DNA of 64,000 nt from contig CAWBCI010000002.1 of assembly GCA_963787195.1 (NCBI GenBank), forward strand, positions 37,635 through 101,634. Direction: 5' to 3'. Each line of letters starts with the position of its first letter. Position 1 is the first letter of the stretch. The notes beneath the pieces are model-generated. The model did not search any database. It was given only the letters and a program-made list of their open reading frames with translations, and had not been told where the DNA came from. This DNA comes from CAWBCI01 sp963787195. Its GTDB lineage: Bacteria > Bacteroidota > Bacteroidia > Bacteroidales > JAGOPY01. Made by a program: the position numbers and the translations under genes. Shown here in pieces: positions 53,756 to 62,228 of this stretch.

Positions 53756-55012
53756 TTATCGATATATTACATCGTTCATTATTCTAGAATAGGCTTCAGG
53801 ATGACGAGCAAGAAATTTTAGTTGCGTATTCTTATATGATTGAAACTTCTCATCATTCATAAATCCATTACAACTACACTTATTTTTTTCAATATCCTGA
53901 AGATTAAATATGCACTGTATGCAACTTTTTGAATTGTAACATTTTGAACATTGTGAATCCAGTTTATCGAAGTAATGATTGTACTTTTTGGCTATTTCGT
54001 TAAAATCGAGATTGATTGAATCATTTGTTATTTCTCCTAATGCAAACTGCTGGCCGATTCTTTCACATGGTAGTATCTTTCCATTTACTGTAATGAACAC
54101 TTTTCTTGAGAAAGGAAGGCATGTTCCTGTTGGATACAAATTTTCATTTTCACGTTTGCCATAAAGAAGTTCATTGTAGTTCTCATATTTAAACTCAGAA
54201 TGTTGCATTAAAAAAACCGTTGCCGACTGGAAAGTCGGACTGGAAAGAAACATTTCGGATTCAATCTCACCGTAGTTTTCTGACTGTAAAAGACTATCAA
54301 AAGTATTTTGATACATTCTCAGGAATTTATCCTTCATTTCCGGTCGGATACCAGTGGTATTAAGTGACCCGATTCGGGCTACCTTGTTATATCTCTTTTT
54401 GAAAAAATCAAAAATAGCTGCCACTGAATTTCGATTGTGGAGTACAGCATTAAAATTTACCTTTTTGTTAAAATAGTCGGGGTACTGTAATTTGAGCTTA
54501 TCAATTTTTTCAATAAGGTGGAAGTAGCTATTTTGTCCCAGCTTATTAACTCTATAAGAATTATTAAACTCATCTCCATCCAAGCTGACCAATAGACTAA
54601 AATCATATGAAACCAAAAAATCCATATACTTATCCAACAGCATACCGTTCGTTGTCATGCTATAAGCAAATTTTCTAGCCTGTCCTTTTAAACTTTTCGT
54701 ATAATCAATGACTTTTTCAATAAATGGGACGTTCATCAATGGTTCTCCGCCATAAAAACTCACCTGAACAGTATTGTTAACTGATTTATTTAATGGTGAT
54801 CTCCACAATACTGATAGGTAATCCAGGAACAATTTAGCTTTATTAAATTCTTGCTTTTTGTTTAATCTATCATCATAGTCTGAATATAATTTTCCGTATC
54901 CACAGTAAACACAATTAAGATTGCATGTGTCTGTAACCTCAAAAGTTATTTGTGGTGAATTGGCCAGGCTATTCCTGATCATATCCGGCCTGATATATTG
55001 TTTTGTTTTCAT
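53756..55012 (-). CDS. Radical SAM/SPASM peptide maturase
   Basis: 418 residues. The cluster motif is Cys 30-x3-Cys 34-x2-Cys 37 (DTCNLNCVYCGYG), followed by the SAM-binding SFYGGEPLMN. The C-terminal SPASM domain is Cys-rich (GKILPCERI, SQCSKCYNSKSCIQCIFN, NKCSCNG). SPASM radical SAM enzymes modify ribosomal peptides, for example by thioether or C-C crosslinks. Adjacency to a GG-leader Cys-rich peptide, a second rSAM-like protein and a PCAT exporter points to RiPP maturation. The exact crosslink cannot be predicted. Confidence 0.92.
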   Translation of the reverse strand: MKTKQYIRPDMIRNSLANSPQITFEVTDTCNLNCVYCGYGKLYSDYDDRLNKKQEFNKAKLFLDYLSVLWRSPLNKSVNNTVQVSFYGGEPLMNVPFIEKVIDYTKSLKGQARKFAYSMTTNGMLLDKYMDFLVSYDFSLLVSLDGDEFNNSYRVNKLGQNSYFHLIEKIDKLKLQYPDYFNKKVNFNAVLHNRNSVAAIFDFFKKRYNKVARIGSLNTTGIRPEMKDKFLRMYQNTFDSLLQSENYGEIESEMFLSSPTFQSATVFLMQHSEFKYENYNELLYGKRENENLYPTGTCLPFSRKVFITVNGKILPCERIGQQFALGEITNDSINLDFNEIAKKYNHYFDKLDSQCSKCYNSKSCIQCIFNLQDIEKNKCSCNGFMNDEKFQSYKNTQLKFLARHPEAYSRIMNDVIYR

Positions 55013-55015
55013 TAT

Positions 55016-55861
55016 TTATTCAAGTTCTATCGGATTATACGGAAGACTGTAATTTTTAGGGTTAACAATCACTTTTCCATCAATTTTAACTGCATAGGTC
55101 ACACCCCTGGAATTGAAGTATTGGGTTAGATTATTATATTTTTTTATCAGAAAATCCTGCAATTCTTCTCGTGTTGTTTTTGTACATGGAAAATTTTGAG
55201 ATTTGATTGGCTGTAAAGGTTTTAGTTTTTTCAGGCCGATACATCTGAATGTATAATTTTGATTTGAATCCTGTATTTCAAGAATAAGCCCCGGCAACCC
55301 ACCAAACTTATATGGCCCGACACTAATCGGAATTTCTGTTGTAAACCATGCTTCATATTTACGGCCCCTGAACTCAACTGTTGCATTCTGACAAGGATAA
55401 TTCGCTATCACTTTGCGTCCACTAAGTATTGCCCATTTCAATACCGGTTTGTTTTCTTCATAACAAAAAATTGTTTCGTCAACACGATTTTTTATTTCCA
55501 TATTTCCAGTCAGTAGATTTCTGTATATCTCATCGGTTCCGGCAGCAGATGGAGGAGATGGGAAATTAAGGTCTTGTTTTTCCAAAATTGTGCAAATAGA
55601 GTCATTCTGAAAAAGCAAATAACTGTATGTTTTTGAAATCTCTTTGCCTATTAATAGCTTTTGGACATCAATTAACTTATCATTTGGTTTAGTGGTGTCA
55701 GGCACTTTTTCAACTTCATAGGTGATTTCATATTTGGCTGAGTCGAGAAAAGTAAAATCGTCAATGTAATATAATCTTTTAATCTGTCCAAAGAGACTTA
55801 AGTTAGTCACACATATCATTGTTAAAATGATCAATTTAATCAAGTGTAATAGTGCTCTCAT
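55016..55861 (-). CDS. GLPGLI family protein
   Basis: About 281 residues from the ATG at 55861, which starts a signal peptide (MRALLHLIKLIILTMICVTN...FGQ); the frame opens 10 codons earlier. The namesake motif is FGGLPGLILEIQDS, and family features such as FYEAWFTTEIPISVGPYKFGGLPG are present. GLPGLI proteins are secreted Bacteroidota proteins of unknown biochemistry, often encoded beside TonB-dependent receptors and GG-peptide maturases, as here. It lies 3 bases before the maturase gene. Confidence 0.92.
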   Translation of the reverse strand: MRALLHLIKLIILTMICVTNLSLFGQIKRLYYIDDFTFLDSAKYEITYEVEKVPDTTKPNDKLIDVQKLLIGKEISKTYSYLLFQNDSICTILEKQDLNFPSPPSAAGTDEIYRNLLTGNMEIKNRVDETIFCYEENKPVLKWAILSGRKVIANYPCQNATVEFRGRKYEAWFTTEIPISVGPYKFGGLPGLILEIQDSNQNYTFRCIGLKKLKPLQPIKSQNFPCTKTTREELQDFLIKKYNNLTQYFNSRGVTYAVKIDGKVIVNPKNYSLPYNPIELE

Positions 55862-56045
55862 TTTATTACTATGTTTTATTATAAAATACAATAATATATC
55901 AAAATTAAAAAGCAGGGGCTGCTCTTGGTAATTTTAAAGTACTCTATGAAAAAATATGATAATTTGACTAAGCATATTAATTTTCAATTATTTGAATATT
56001 TATTTAAAAACACACAAACAGCCCCTATCTGGGTTGGAACTCAGT

Positions 56046-56252
56046 TTACATAACTCCTGTTATTTCATCGCATTTGGTGGTAGTGGCGTAGTCATAATTT
56101 GCTATCAAATTATCCGTAGAATTGGAACCACCTTGATTAGCATAACAGCAGCCACAGGAGCACTTGTATCCTGATGCTCCACCTTTTATAGCATTCAACT
56201 GTTCTCTTGAAAGTCGGTTCATATTCAGCTTATTTAATTTAATTGATTTCAT
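56046..56252 (-). CDS. RiPP precursor peptide with double-glycine leader, Cys-rich core
   Basis: 68 residues. The leader MKSIKLNKLNMNRLSREQL...KGG (1-25) matches the Bacteroidales GG-leader precursors (LNKL, LSREQLN, IKGG). Cleavage after Gly 25 would release a 43-residue core with Cys 31, 33, 35, 36 and 61, clustered as CSCGCC, and an Asn/Asp/Tyr/Thr-rich middle. It lies upstream of the GLPGLI and rSAM genes and downstream of the receptor. The modification is unknown; Cys and the aromatic residues (Tyr 29, 37, 53, 55) are candidate sites. Confidence 0.9.
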   Translation of the reverse strand: MKSIKLNKLNMNRLSREQLNAIKGGASGYKCSCGCCYANQGGSNSTDNLIANYDYATTTKCDEITGVM

Positions 56253-56333
56253 ATCTGTTAAGTTTTAATTTAAAAATGGATAAATTTGCAATGGTAATGT
56301 TCGAATAGTCTTCAGACGTGCATTGCCAACTTT

Positions 56334-56371
56334 AGCCTTTGCCGGCCACATTACCACAACCGGCAAAGGCT
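56334..56371 (-). terminator. Strong hairpin between receptor and precursor genes
   Basis: AGCCTTTGCCGG and CCGGCAAAGGCT form a perfect 12-bp stem with a 14-base loop. It lies after the receptor gene and about 80 bases before the precursor ATG. The T run is on the plus strand, so on the minus strand it may act as a processing site or attenuator that sets precursor level apart from the receptor. Confidence 0.6.
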
Positions 56372-56429
56372 TTTTAGCTTAGGTTAGTCTTGCATAGAAA
56401 CCAGATATTTGTGTATTTGCTATCCATGA

Positions 56430-59090
56430 TTAAAAGAGTTTAAAACGGGCGCTTAGCAGAACAGAAGCCGGACGAATTCTATACTCCGAATAGTAGCTGC
56501 TGAGAGTACCGTAGTATGCATACACATAATCTGTCGTGTTCAAAATATTGTTATAGTCCAGCGTAAATCTTATTCTTTTCCATGTATAGGTAATGCCGGC
56601 ATCTAAAAGAAAAAAGTTTTGCTTCCTGCTTCCATTACGCGTATCATAGTATTCCATTCCAAAGCTGAATATCAAACCTTTGGGAAAAATGTAATTAATT
56701 GTTGCCGCATCAATAAAGCTTACAATGGGTTCAAGTTTATCCCCGGCATCGGTGCTGCCGCTTACACTGCTCCAGCTGCTTTTGTTAGCAAACTGCAGTT
56801 TTTCGGTTATAGCGAGGGAAAGCCTCAAATTGGCATTTATCCCCTGATTTTTATATTCCATAAGGCTGTTCTGTCTGAGTTGAGGAGTAACTCCTTTACC
56901 CCAGGAGGCTTCGGCATTGACAGAAAGCTTTTTCCAGTTGAATCCTTTACCTGCACGCGCTGTAACCGAGAAATAATTCCCTTTGTTTTCCAATTCTACC
57001 GCTGAAATTTTCATCATTGAGCCTTCAAACTCCTGTGCATACATTACTTCATTGCGATACCGGTTATATCTGATTTCAATGTTTGTAAACAGAAACCGAA
57101 TAATATCTTTATAGGATAATTTGAGTGTCCCCTGTAGGCCATATGAATCGGAAAGCCTGCTTTCATAGTGGCTCAGGGTTCTGTAATTCTGCAAAATGTA
57201 GCCTGAATAAAGATTACGTAGGTTTGGATTGTGGTTGTACCAAAACCATGATCCGGAAACTTCCCAATGGGTATTGATGTTATATCTCAAATTAGCTTGG
57301 GGCTGAAAAATGATTCGGTTTTGATGGGAATCATCAGGTTTTATTTTATCAGAAAGTGAAATATTCTGATACTGTATAGGTGTTGACAATTCAAAGTTGA
57401 AATCCCGTTTACGAAAAGTGATCTTTAGCGAAATTCCGGCTTTTACCCGCATCCATGTTAGATCGTTACTCAGGGAATCGTCTGAAAACCTCAAAAGCGT
57501 ATCTCCCTGCAATGATTTTGACAATTGAGAGTTGAGGGACTGATGTTCTAATGAAAAAAGCATTATCGGGTGGACCAGAAATGATTTCCAGCCTGCCGAT
57601 GAAAGAAACATCAGGCTATTTCGTGTTTCAAAGGAATTGAAGGCTACATCTTGCCTAATGGTATTAAATGGCACGCTATCATTCAACACATCATCAAACA
57701 TACCTGGCGAAATATCCAGCCGATATGGCTGTGATTGGTAAAAAGATTGAGAATACAATTCAGTGCCTGACCTTTGTTTGTTATTTCCCCGTCTTATCCA
57801 GTGTATGGTGGAGGCTAAGTTTAATTGGTCTTGTTCACCGTTTTGCCTAATATGCTCATCGTTAAAAATATTACCGGAACGCTCTATGAAATTCCCCGAA
57901 AACATCAAACGTGTATTCAAATAATTTTGATCCTTGTTTCTATTATAGCCAATACCCCCTTCCATATTAAACCGGCTGATATGCGAATCCATCTGCTCTT
58001 TGATTGTAACAGTATCTTCACCGGGAATAATATAGCATGTCTGGTCATAGCTTTTTCTGTCGTCAATATCACGAAATCCGTTTAAGTTGAAGGTAAATTC
58101 AGCTTCATCCTTTGTCTTGATCAGATTATTAATAGTGCCGCCAAATGCCTGGTTGAAAAGATATCTGCTTTTATTAATCTGGGGTGGTGATGGCTGCACA
58201 ATGGAGGATATTGACCCCCTTAACTGAATGTTTTCATTATTAAATGACTGAAATTCCTGATCCAAATCGTTTCCGGTATTGTTTGATTTTAAAGCAGTCA
58301 GGTGTTGGCGCTTTTTACTAAAATACATACCGGTTACCGAACTATTCCACAAGAATTGATTATCTATTCCTGCTCCTACATCAGCCATAGCCGTGTAAAT
58401 GCCTTTTGCCCCTGGTTTAAGTTTAAGATTGATGGCTGCATCATCAGTAAATGCAATATCTTCAAGTGCTTTAATTGGTTGATGATTCTCAAAAACCTGC
58501 ACAGTCGCGATATCAGATGCTTTTATGTTGTTGGTGGCAATTCCATATCTTCCCTGAAGCATATCCATGTTTTCGATGTAAAACTTACTGATGGGTTTCC
58601 CGCGGTATTCGATCTGTCCGCTCTCTTTTACCACGATACCGGGCATTTTTTGCAACACATCACTAATTACAATATCTGTGGAATCCCGGAATGCATCTAC
58701 TACATAGTTAACCGTATCGCGTGTTCCCCATATTTTTTCTGATTTTACCGAAAACTCTTTCAGCTCAATTGCTTCCTCGTTTACAACGAAATCTACTTTT
58801 TGGCTGTGGTTGGCAATCTTTTTAATCTGTCGTTTAATATTAAAACCAGACACCATTAATAATAACTCATCTTCCTTTTGATCAGAAAAGATGGTATAAT
58901 CACCATCGCTATTACTAAAACTAAAGGCAACTACCGAACTATCAGCGGTATTCATTAGCATGATCGAGGCATCTAATATTGGTTTGTTCGTTCTGTTGAT
59001 GATCTTCCCCTCTACAACTGTTTGAGCAATACTATTATTTAGCAGGCCATGCATTAAAATTATTACTATATGTAGAGCTTTGGTTTTCAT
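56430..59090 (-). CDS. TonB-dependent receptor-type outer membrane protein
   Basis: 886 residues with a signal peptide. A carboxypeptidase-regulatory-like (SusC-type) N-terminal domain (VVEGKIINRTNKPILDASIML) is followed by a plug with ISDVLQKMPGIVVKESGQIEYRGKPISKFYIENMDML, then a long barrel ending YRIRPASVLLSARFKLF. The plug has the form common to the outer-membrane proteins paired with GLPGLI genes. In this locus it may move the peptide product or a signal across the outer membrane. The direction of transport is unknown. Confidence 0.9.
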   Translation of the reverse strand: MKTKALHIVIILMHGLLNNSIAQTVVEGKIINRTNKPILDASIMLMNTADSSVVAFSFSNSDGDYTIFSDQKEDELLLMVSGFNIKRQIKKIANHSQKVDFVVNEEAIELKEFSVKSEKIWGTRDTVNYVVDAFRDSTDIVISDVLQKMPGIVVKESGQIEYRGKPISKFYIENMDMLQGRYGIATNNIKASDIATVQVFENHQPIKALEDIAFTDDAAINLKLKPGAKGIYTAMADVGAGIDNQFLWNSSVTGMYFSKKRQHLTALKSNNTGNDLDQEFQSFNNENIQLRGSISSIVQPSPPQINKSRYLFNQAFGGTINNLIKTKDEAEFTFNLNGFRDIDDRKSYDQTCYIIPGEDTVTIKEQMDSHISRFNMEGGIGYNRNKDQNYLNTRLMFSGNFIERSGNIFNDEHIRQNGEQDQLNLASTIHWIRRGNNKQRSGTELYSQSFYQSQPYRLDISPGMFDDVLNDSVPFNTIRQDVAFNSFETRNSLMFLSSAGWKSFLVHPIMLFSLEHQSLNSQLSKSLQGDTLLRFSDDSLSNDLTWMRVKAGISLKITFRKRDFNFELSTPIQYQNISLSDKIKPDDSHQNRIIFQPQANLRYNINTHWEVSGSWFWYNHNPNLRNLYSGYILQNYRTLSHYESRLSDSYGLQGTLKLSYKDIIRFLFTNIEIRYNRYRNEVMYAQEFEGSMMKISAVELENKGNYFSVTARAGKGFNWKKLSVNAEASWGKGVTPQLRQNSLMEYKNQGINANLRLSLAITEKLQFANKSSWSSVSGSTDAGDKLEPIVSFIDAATINYIFPKGLIFSFGMEYYDTRNGSRKQNFFLLDAGITYTWKRIRFTLDYNNILNTTDYVYAYYGTLSSYYSEYRIRPASVLLSARFKLF

Positions 59091-59212
59091 TATGTCTGGC
59101 TAAAATTTGGCAAATCAATTTTTCATGAATAAAAATACAACCTAATTAAACACAAAAGCCAATATGGTCAGTTTATCTAATATGCGGTATCATTTTTCAA
59201 ATAAACGGCATG

Positions 59213-59560
59213 TTATCCTTCAATATTTTCTTTTAAAATGCTCCATTTTCTTTTAGAAACACTCATCTCCAATCCTGTTATAGTTTTGGAACACCTTTTT
59301 TTACCCGAAACATAACTGTCAAAATATTTTAAATTTACCAGAGTGTTTATATTAATCCTGCAAAAGCCATACCCGTTCACTTTTTCTTCAATATCTTTGA
59401 GTAAGATAGAGCAAGAAACAGTTTTTCCCTTGCTAAAAGTGTGGCATGTTGAAACATAGCTTTCACATTCAACATAAACAATGTCTTCAATTGCAATCTG
59501 ATGTACTTTCCCTCTTTCTTTTAGTATTATGCTTTTATCCCTTTGGTTACTGTAGTCCAT
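59213..59560 (-). CDS. LytTR DNA-binding protein without a receiver domain
   Basis: 115 residues, nearly all a LytTR domain (ILKERGKVHQIAIEDIVYVECESYVSTCHTF, LLKDIEEKVNGYGFCRININTLVNLKYFDSY, GLEMSVSKRKWSILKENI). No receiver or membrane domain is attached. It lies 122 bases before the receptor gene on the same strand and is probably the local regulator of the RiPP locus. How it is triggered is not evident. Confidence 0.88.
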   Translation of the reverse strand: MDYSNQRDKSIILKERGKVHQIAIEDIVYVECESYVSTCHTFSKGKTVSCSILLKDIEEKVNGYGFCRININTLVNLKYFDSYVSGKKRCSKTITGLEMSVSKRKWSILKENIEG

Positions 59561-60181
59561 GATTCAATAATTTTGGTTCTACTGCATATATTTTTTCTTC
59601 TAGTGCGTTGGCTGAAATTTAGCTCTTTTGGTTTTTTCTTCTCTGGCTTTGAGTGTTGGCAAAAAACCAAATGTGCTAAATGTGCGGTGGTCTTCGCCTT
59701 GTTGCTAACGATTGATGGTTTGGTGTCGTGCGGGATTATGAGGTGTTTTCCTATCAGTTTACACCGATTTTTTTACGAGCTACAAACGCTCGCATGCCAC
59801 TGAAACCCGCATGCACTATACCATGTATTGGCGGTTCGTTCTTCTATTTATCCAAATTGTCTAAATTCGCTTTTTTATAATCTATATAGTTTTTAATTGC
59901 TATATCACTTAATTCATCTATGTCAATTTCAATTTATTTTTATCTCACGAATTCAATAAATTCTTTAAATATCTTTCCAAAGTTGAGGCTTTCATCAGTT
60001 AATTCTTTAAAGTCTTGGTCAGTCTATTTATCTGTAAACACATCAATAGGTAATACAAAAACAGATTTTGTTTCCTGTGAGGGGGATAATTCCAATCCCC
60101 AATATTACTTTTATGGAATTTACAATAATGACAACAACCTTATAACATCCATTACAAATGGATTTGGTGATATTTGGAAAA
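59561..60181. other. Spacer with structured repeat-like sequence upstream of LytTR
   Basis: No gene is firmly supported. A 91-codon frame (59920-60195) ends inside the adjacent repeat element and has no recognised domain. Between about 59700 and 59840 the sequence is less AT-rich and contains paired segments (GTGCGGG with CCCGCATGCAC, GAGC with GCTC) bounded by TTGTTGCTAACG and CCATGTATTGGCGG. This layout resembles the folded, gene-end repeats or attC-like sites of Bacteroidota. Confidence 0.4.
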
Positions 60182-60294
60182 TCCGCTCAAATTGACCACC
60201 TGATTCCACTTTTCGTTGACCACTTTAACTAGCTCGATATGAATATTATACGGTGGTCACTTTCGAGCGGAAAGTGGTGGTCAATATCAGCGGA
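60182..60294 (+). repeat. MITE-like element, copy 2 (113 bp)
   Basis: The ends TCCGCTCAAATTGACCAC and GTGGTCAATATCAGCGGA are 18-bp inverted repeats matching at 15 positions. Inside are a second TTGACCAC (from 60213) and a second GTGGTCA (from 60253), giving nested inverted pairs. No transposase is encoded. The sub-terminal repeats recall IS21-type ends, but the family is not certain. Confidence 0.7.
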
Positions 60295-60302
60295 AAATGC
60301 AG

Positions 60303-60599
60303 TTACCTTCCGTCTAATCTTTTTCGTGCATTTTTAAGGGTAATTTCATCAAACAGATCTTTATATTCAGGTTTTGAAATTATATGTTCTACTGAAAGAT
60401 ACGTTTTACCGATGATCAATAAATCAGCATATCCCTGAGTACCCTCATCTTTGTTTACCACTTTCTTTGATGCCTCTATTGGTCCATCGTTACCAAGCAT
60501 TGTTATAAAAAGAGTTGGAAAAACGCCAAATTTTTTAGCTTCATTGCAAGCTTGCAATAATTCTTTGTTAAGTTTAGACTCAAGTTCTTTCCTTTCCAT
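60303..60599 (-). CDS. Hypothetical protein, 98 aa
   Basis: 98 residues starting MERKELESKLNKELLQACNEAKKFGVFPT. The sequence looks like real protein, with a helix-strand pattern and ADLLIIGKTYLSVEHIISKPEYKDLFDE. No domain is recognised. The stop lies just beside the MITE-like repeat, so the C-terminus may have been changed by its insertion. Confidence 0.6.
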   Translation of the reverse strand: MERKELESKLNKELLQACNEAKKFGVFPTLFITMLGNDGPIEASKKVVNKDEGTQGYADLLIIGKTYLSVEHIISKPEYKDLFDEITLKNARKRLDGR

Positions 60600-60867
60600 G
60601 ATGTTGAAAATTTCATATCAAATATTATATGGAAAGGTAGCAATAATTAGCCAATACGAGGATCAAATCATATAAATCATAACCCATATATAATTTTATG
60701 AATTGTATCTAAAAAAGTAAATATGAAGAATTTTATGCTTTGTCAAAAAGAAAATCACAATTTTCTAGGAGTAATATTTTAGATATGATTAAATATATGG
60801 AAGATTTGAAGCTTACTCCAAATGCAGTTTCCCATTCACAAAAATTTCCGGAGTGAATAATCCTTAA

Positions 60868-61254
60868 CTATTTAGCTAATTTCTTCTTTTTCAGTTCAAG
60901 TTTGTACCTTTTTTTGTCAATGTTTTCAAATTCCTCGAATGAAAAATAATAGTTTTTAAATGTTGGCTTACGTAAATTAAATAAATCAAGGAGCTTTTGT
61001 GAAACAAAATAATAGTAGTTCCCAGAGACGTTTAATTTAGTATAGTCTGGATTGTTATACTTCCTAACGAATCTTAGGAAGAGTTCCTTTCCATCTGGAT
61101 TTTCTTCATCTGTCGTTAATTCGACCGCTTTATATTGTTTAATATTTAGTTCCTTTTCAATAGATCTTGAAAAGAATATCCGTCCATTGCTTTGAATGGT
61201 CAATCTGTGATTGGTGAGGTTTCCAGAAGGTTTGAGCAATCTATATTTTGGCAT
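60868..61254 (-). CDS. Hypothetical basic protein, 128 aa
   Basis: About 128 residues from the ATG at 61254 (MPKYRLLKPSGNLTNHRLTI); the frame opens 11 codons earlier. It is basic, with a C-terminal Lys-rich tail (RYKLELKKKKLAK). The strand pattern HRLTIQSNGRIFFSRSIEKEL recalls AbrB/DNA-binding or phage-type folds, but I do not recognise it. A -7-like TATATTTG on the minus strand (61277-61284) lies just upstream. Confidence 0.6.
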   Translation of the reverse strand: MPKYRLLKPSGNLTNHRLTIQSNGRIFFSRSIEKELNIKQYKAVELTTDEENPDGKELFLRFVRKYNNPDYTKLNVSGNYYYFVSQKLLDLFNLRKPTFKNYYFSFEEFENIDKKRYKLELKKKKLAK

Positions 61255-61276
61255 AGTTCCCAGTCTTGTGTTACAG

Positions 61277-61327
61277 CAAATATACAATAAATATTATCGG
61301 AGTAATTATTTGTCTATTACATGTAAT
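61277..61327. promoter_or_regulatory. Minus-strand -7 box and palindrome between divergent unknown genes
   Basis: TATATTTG (minus, 61277-61284) fits TAnnTTTG and faces the 128-aa gene. A perfect 12-bp palindrome ATTACATGTAAT lies at 61316-61327 and could be an operator for the divergent pair. Confidence 0.5.
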
Positions 61328-61503
61328 GTAGATAAAGTGTTATAATATATATTACAATATATATACCTAATATATCTGTATATTCATTTATTTAAAATAC
61401 ATAACTATTATTACTATTGATACACAAGTATATAAAAAATATATTGGCCTTAAAAAGTATTGACAACCCTATAATAAAATCTAACTTTGTAAGCAACTAA
61501 TAC

Positions 61504-62193
61504 ATGAACTATTTGGCCAATGATTCATTAACAAGTTTAGAAATTTTTTACAAACAATTAAAAAAAAGTAGAGCCATGAAAAATTCAATTTTTAATAAAA
61601 GAAAAGAGGTGTACTGCATGTATGCCAATGAGGAAAGAAAAAGTAATCCGTTCAGGATCACGAACCTTAAGGACATTTACGCCTACATTAAAAACGGTAA
61701 GATTGAGCATATGCCCGACCTCAAGAAGCAAGATGAGCTAGTTATCAATGACTATACTTACTCCGACAGGCAGAAATTAATTTTAAAACTTCCTGGAATA
61801 AGTTTAGGATACACTTTCACCAAAGATTGGTTTCAAAGGCCAAGACCTGAGTTTAAGCCTTCAAACCTTCTGGTTTTTGATTTTGTTACTGAAAACGATA
61901 TCTACGATAAGTTAGATTTATTATCCGAATTAGATTGCGTCATTTTAAGTTATGATAATTACTTTAACGGAAAGACTGTCGTAATTAAAACTGATAACAA
62001 AAGCTACGAAGGAACAGTATGGACTTTTCCCATGATCAAACAAATTTTACGAGAATTGATTGGAGAGGTCCCCCCAATTGATTTAGGACCAAATATTGTT
62101 CCTCTGCGATATGATCCAAATGTATATTACAATCCTGACGCTAAACCATTTGGTGAAGAGGCATATAAATTTGTTTTTCCGGAAAGCTTGTGA
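61504..62193 (+). CDS. Hypothetical protein, 229 aa
   Basis: 229 residues starting MNYLANDSLTSLEIFYKQLKK. It has a segment LLSELDCVILSYDNYFNGKTVVIKTDNKSYEG of strand-turn-strand character and a Pro-rich C-terminal third (EVPPIDLGPNIVPLRYDPNVYYNPDAKPFGEEAY). No signal peptide, membrane helix or known motif is seen. It may belong to a mobile or defence-type neighbourhood (helicase fragment downstream), which is inference only. Confidence 0.6.
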   Translation: MNYLANDSLTSLEIFYKQLKKSRAMKNSIFNKRKEVYCMYANEERKSNPFRITNLKDIYAYIKNGKIEHMPDLKKQDELVINDYTYSDRQKLILKLPGISLGYTFTKDWFQRPRPEFKPSNLLVFDFVTENDIYDKLDLLSELDCVILSYDNYFNGKTVVIKTDNKSYEGTVWTFPMIKQILRELIGEVPPIDLGPNIVPLRYDPNVYYNPDAKPFGEEAYKFVFPESL

Positions 62194-62228
62194 AAGCTAA
62201 TCTCCATACTTACGATTGAAATTTTACT

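Noticed and set aside
59920..60195. 91-codon plus-strand frame near the MITE-like element
   Set aside because: It ends inside the repeat element and has no known domain; it could be a gene remnant but support is too weak to list as a gene.
60770..60860. Short frame MIKYMEDLKLTPNAVSHSQK near the 128-aa gene
   Set aside because: Only 23 codons, no domain or context; possibly a fragment of an old gene but not supportable.
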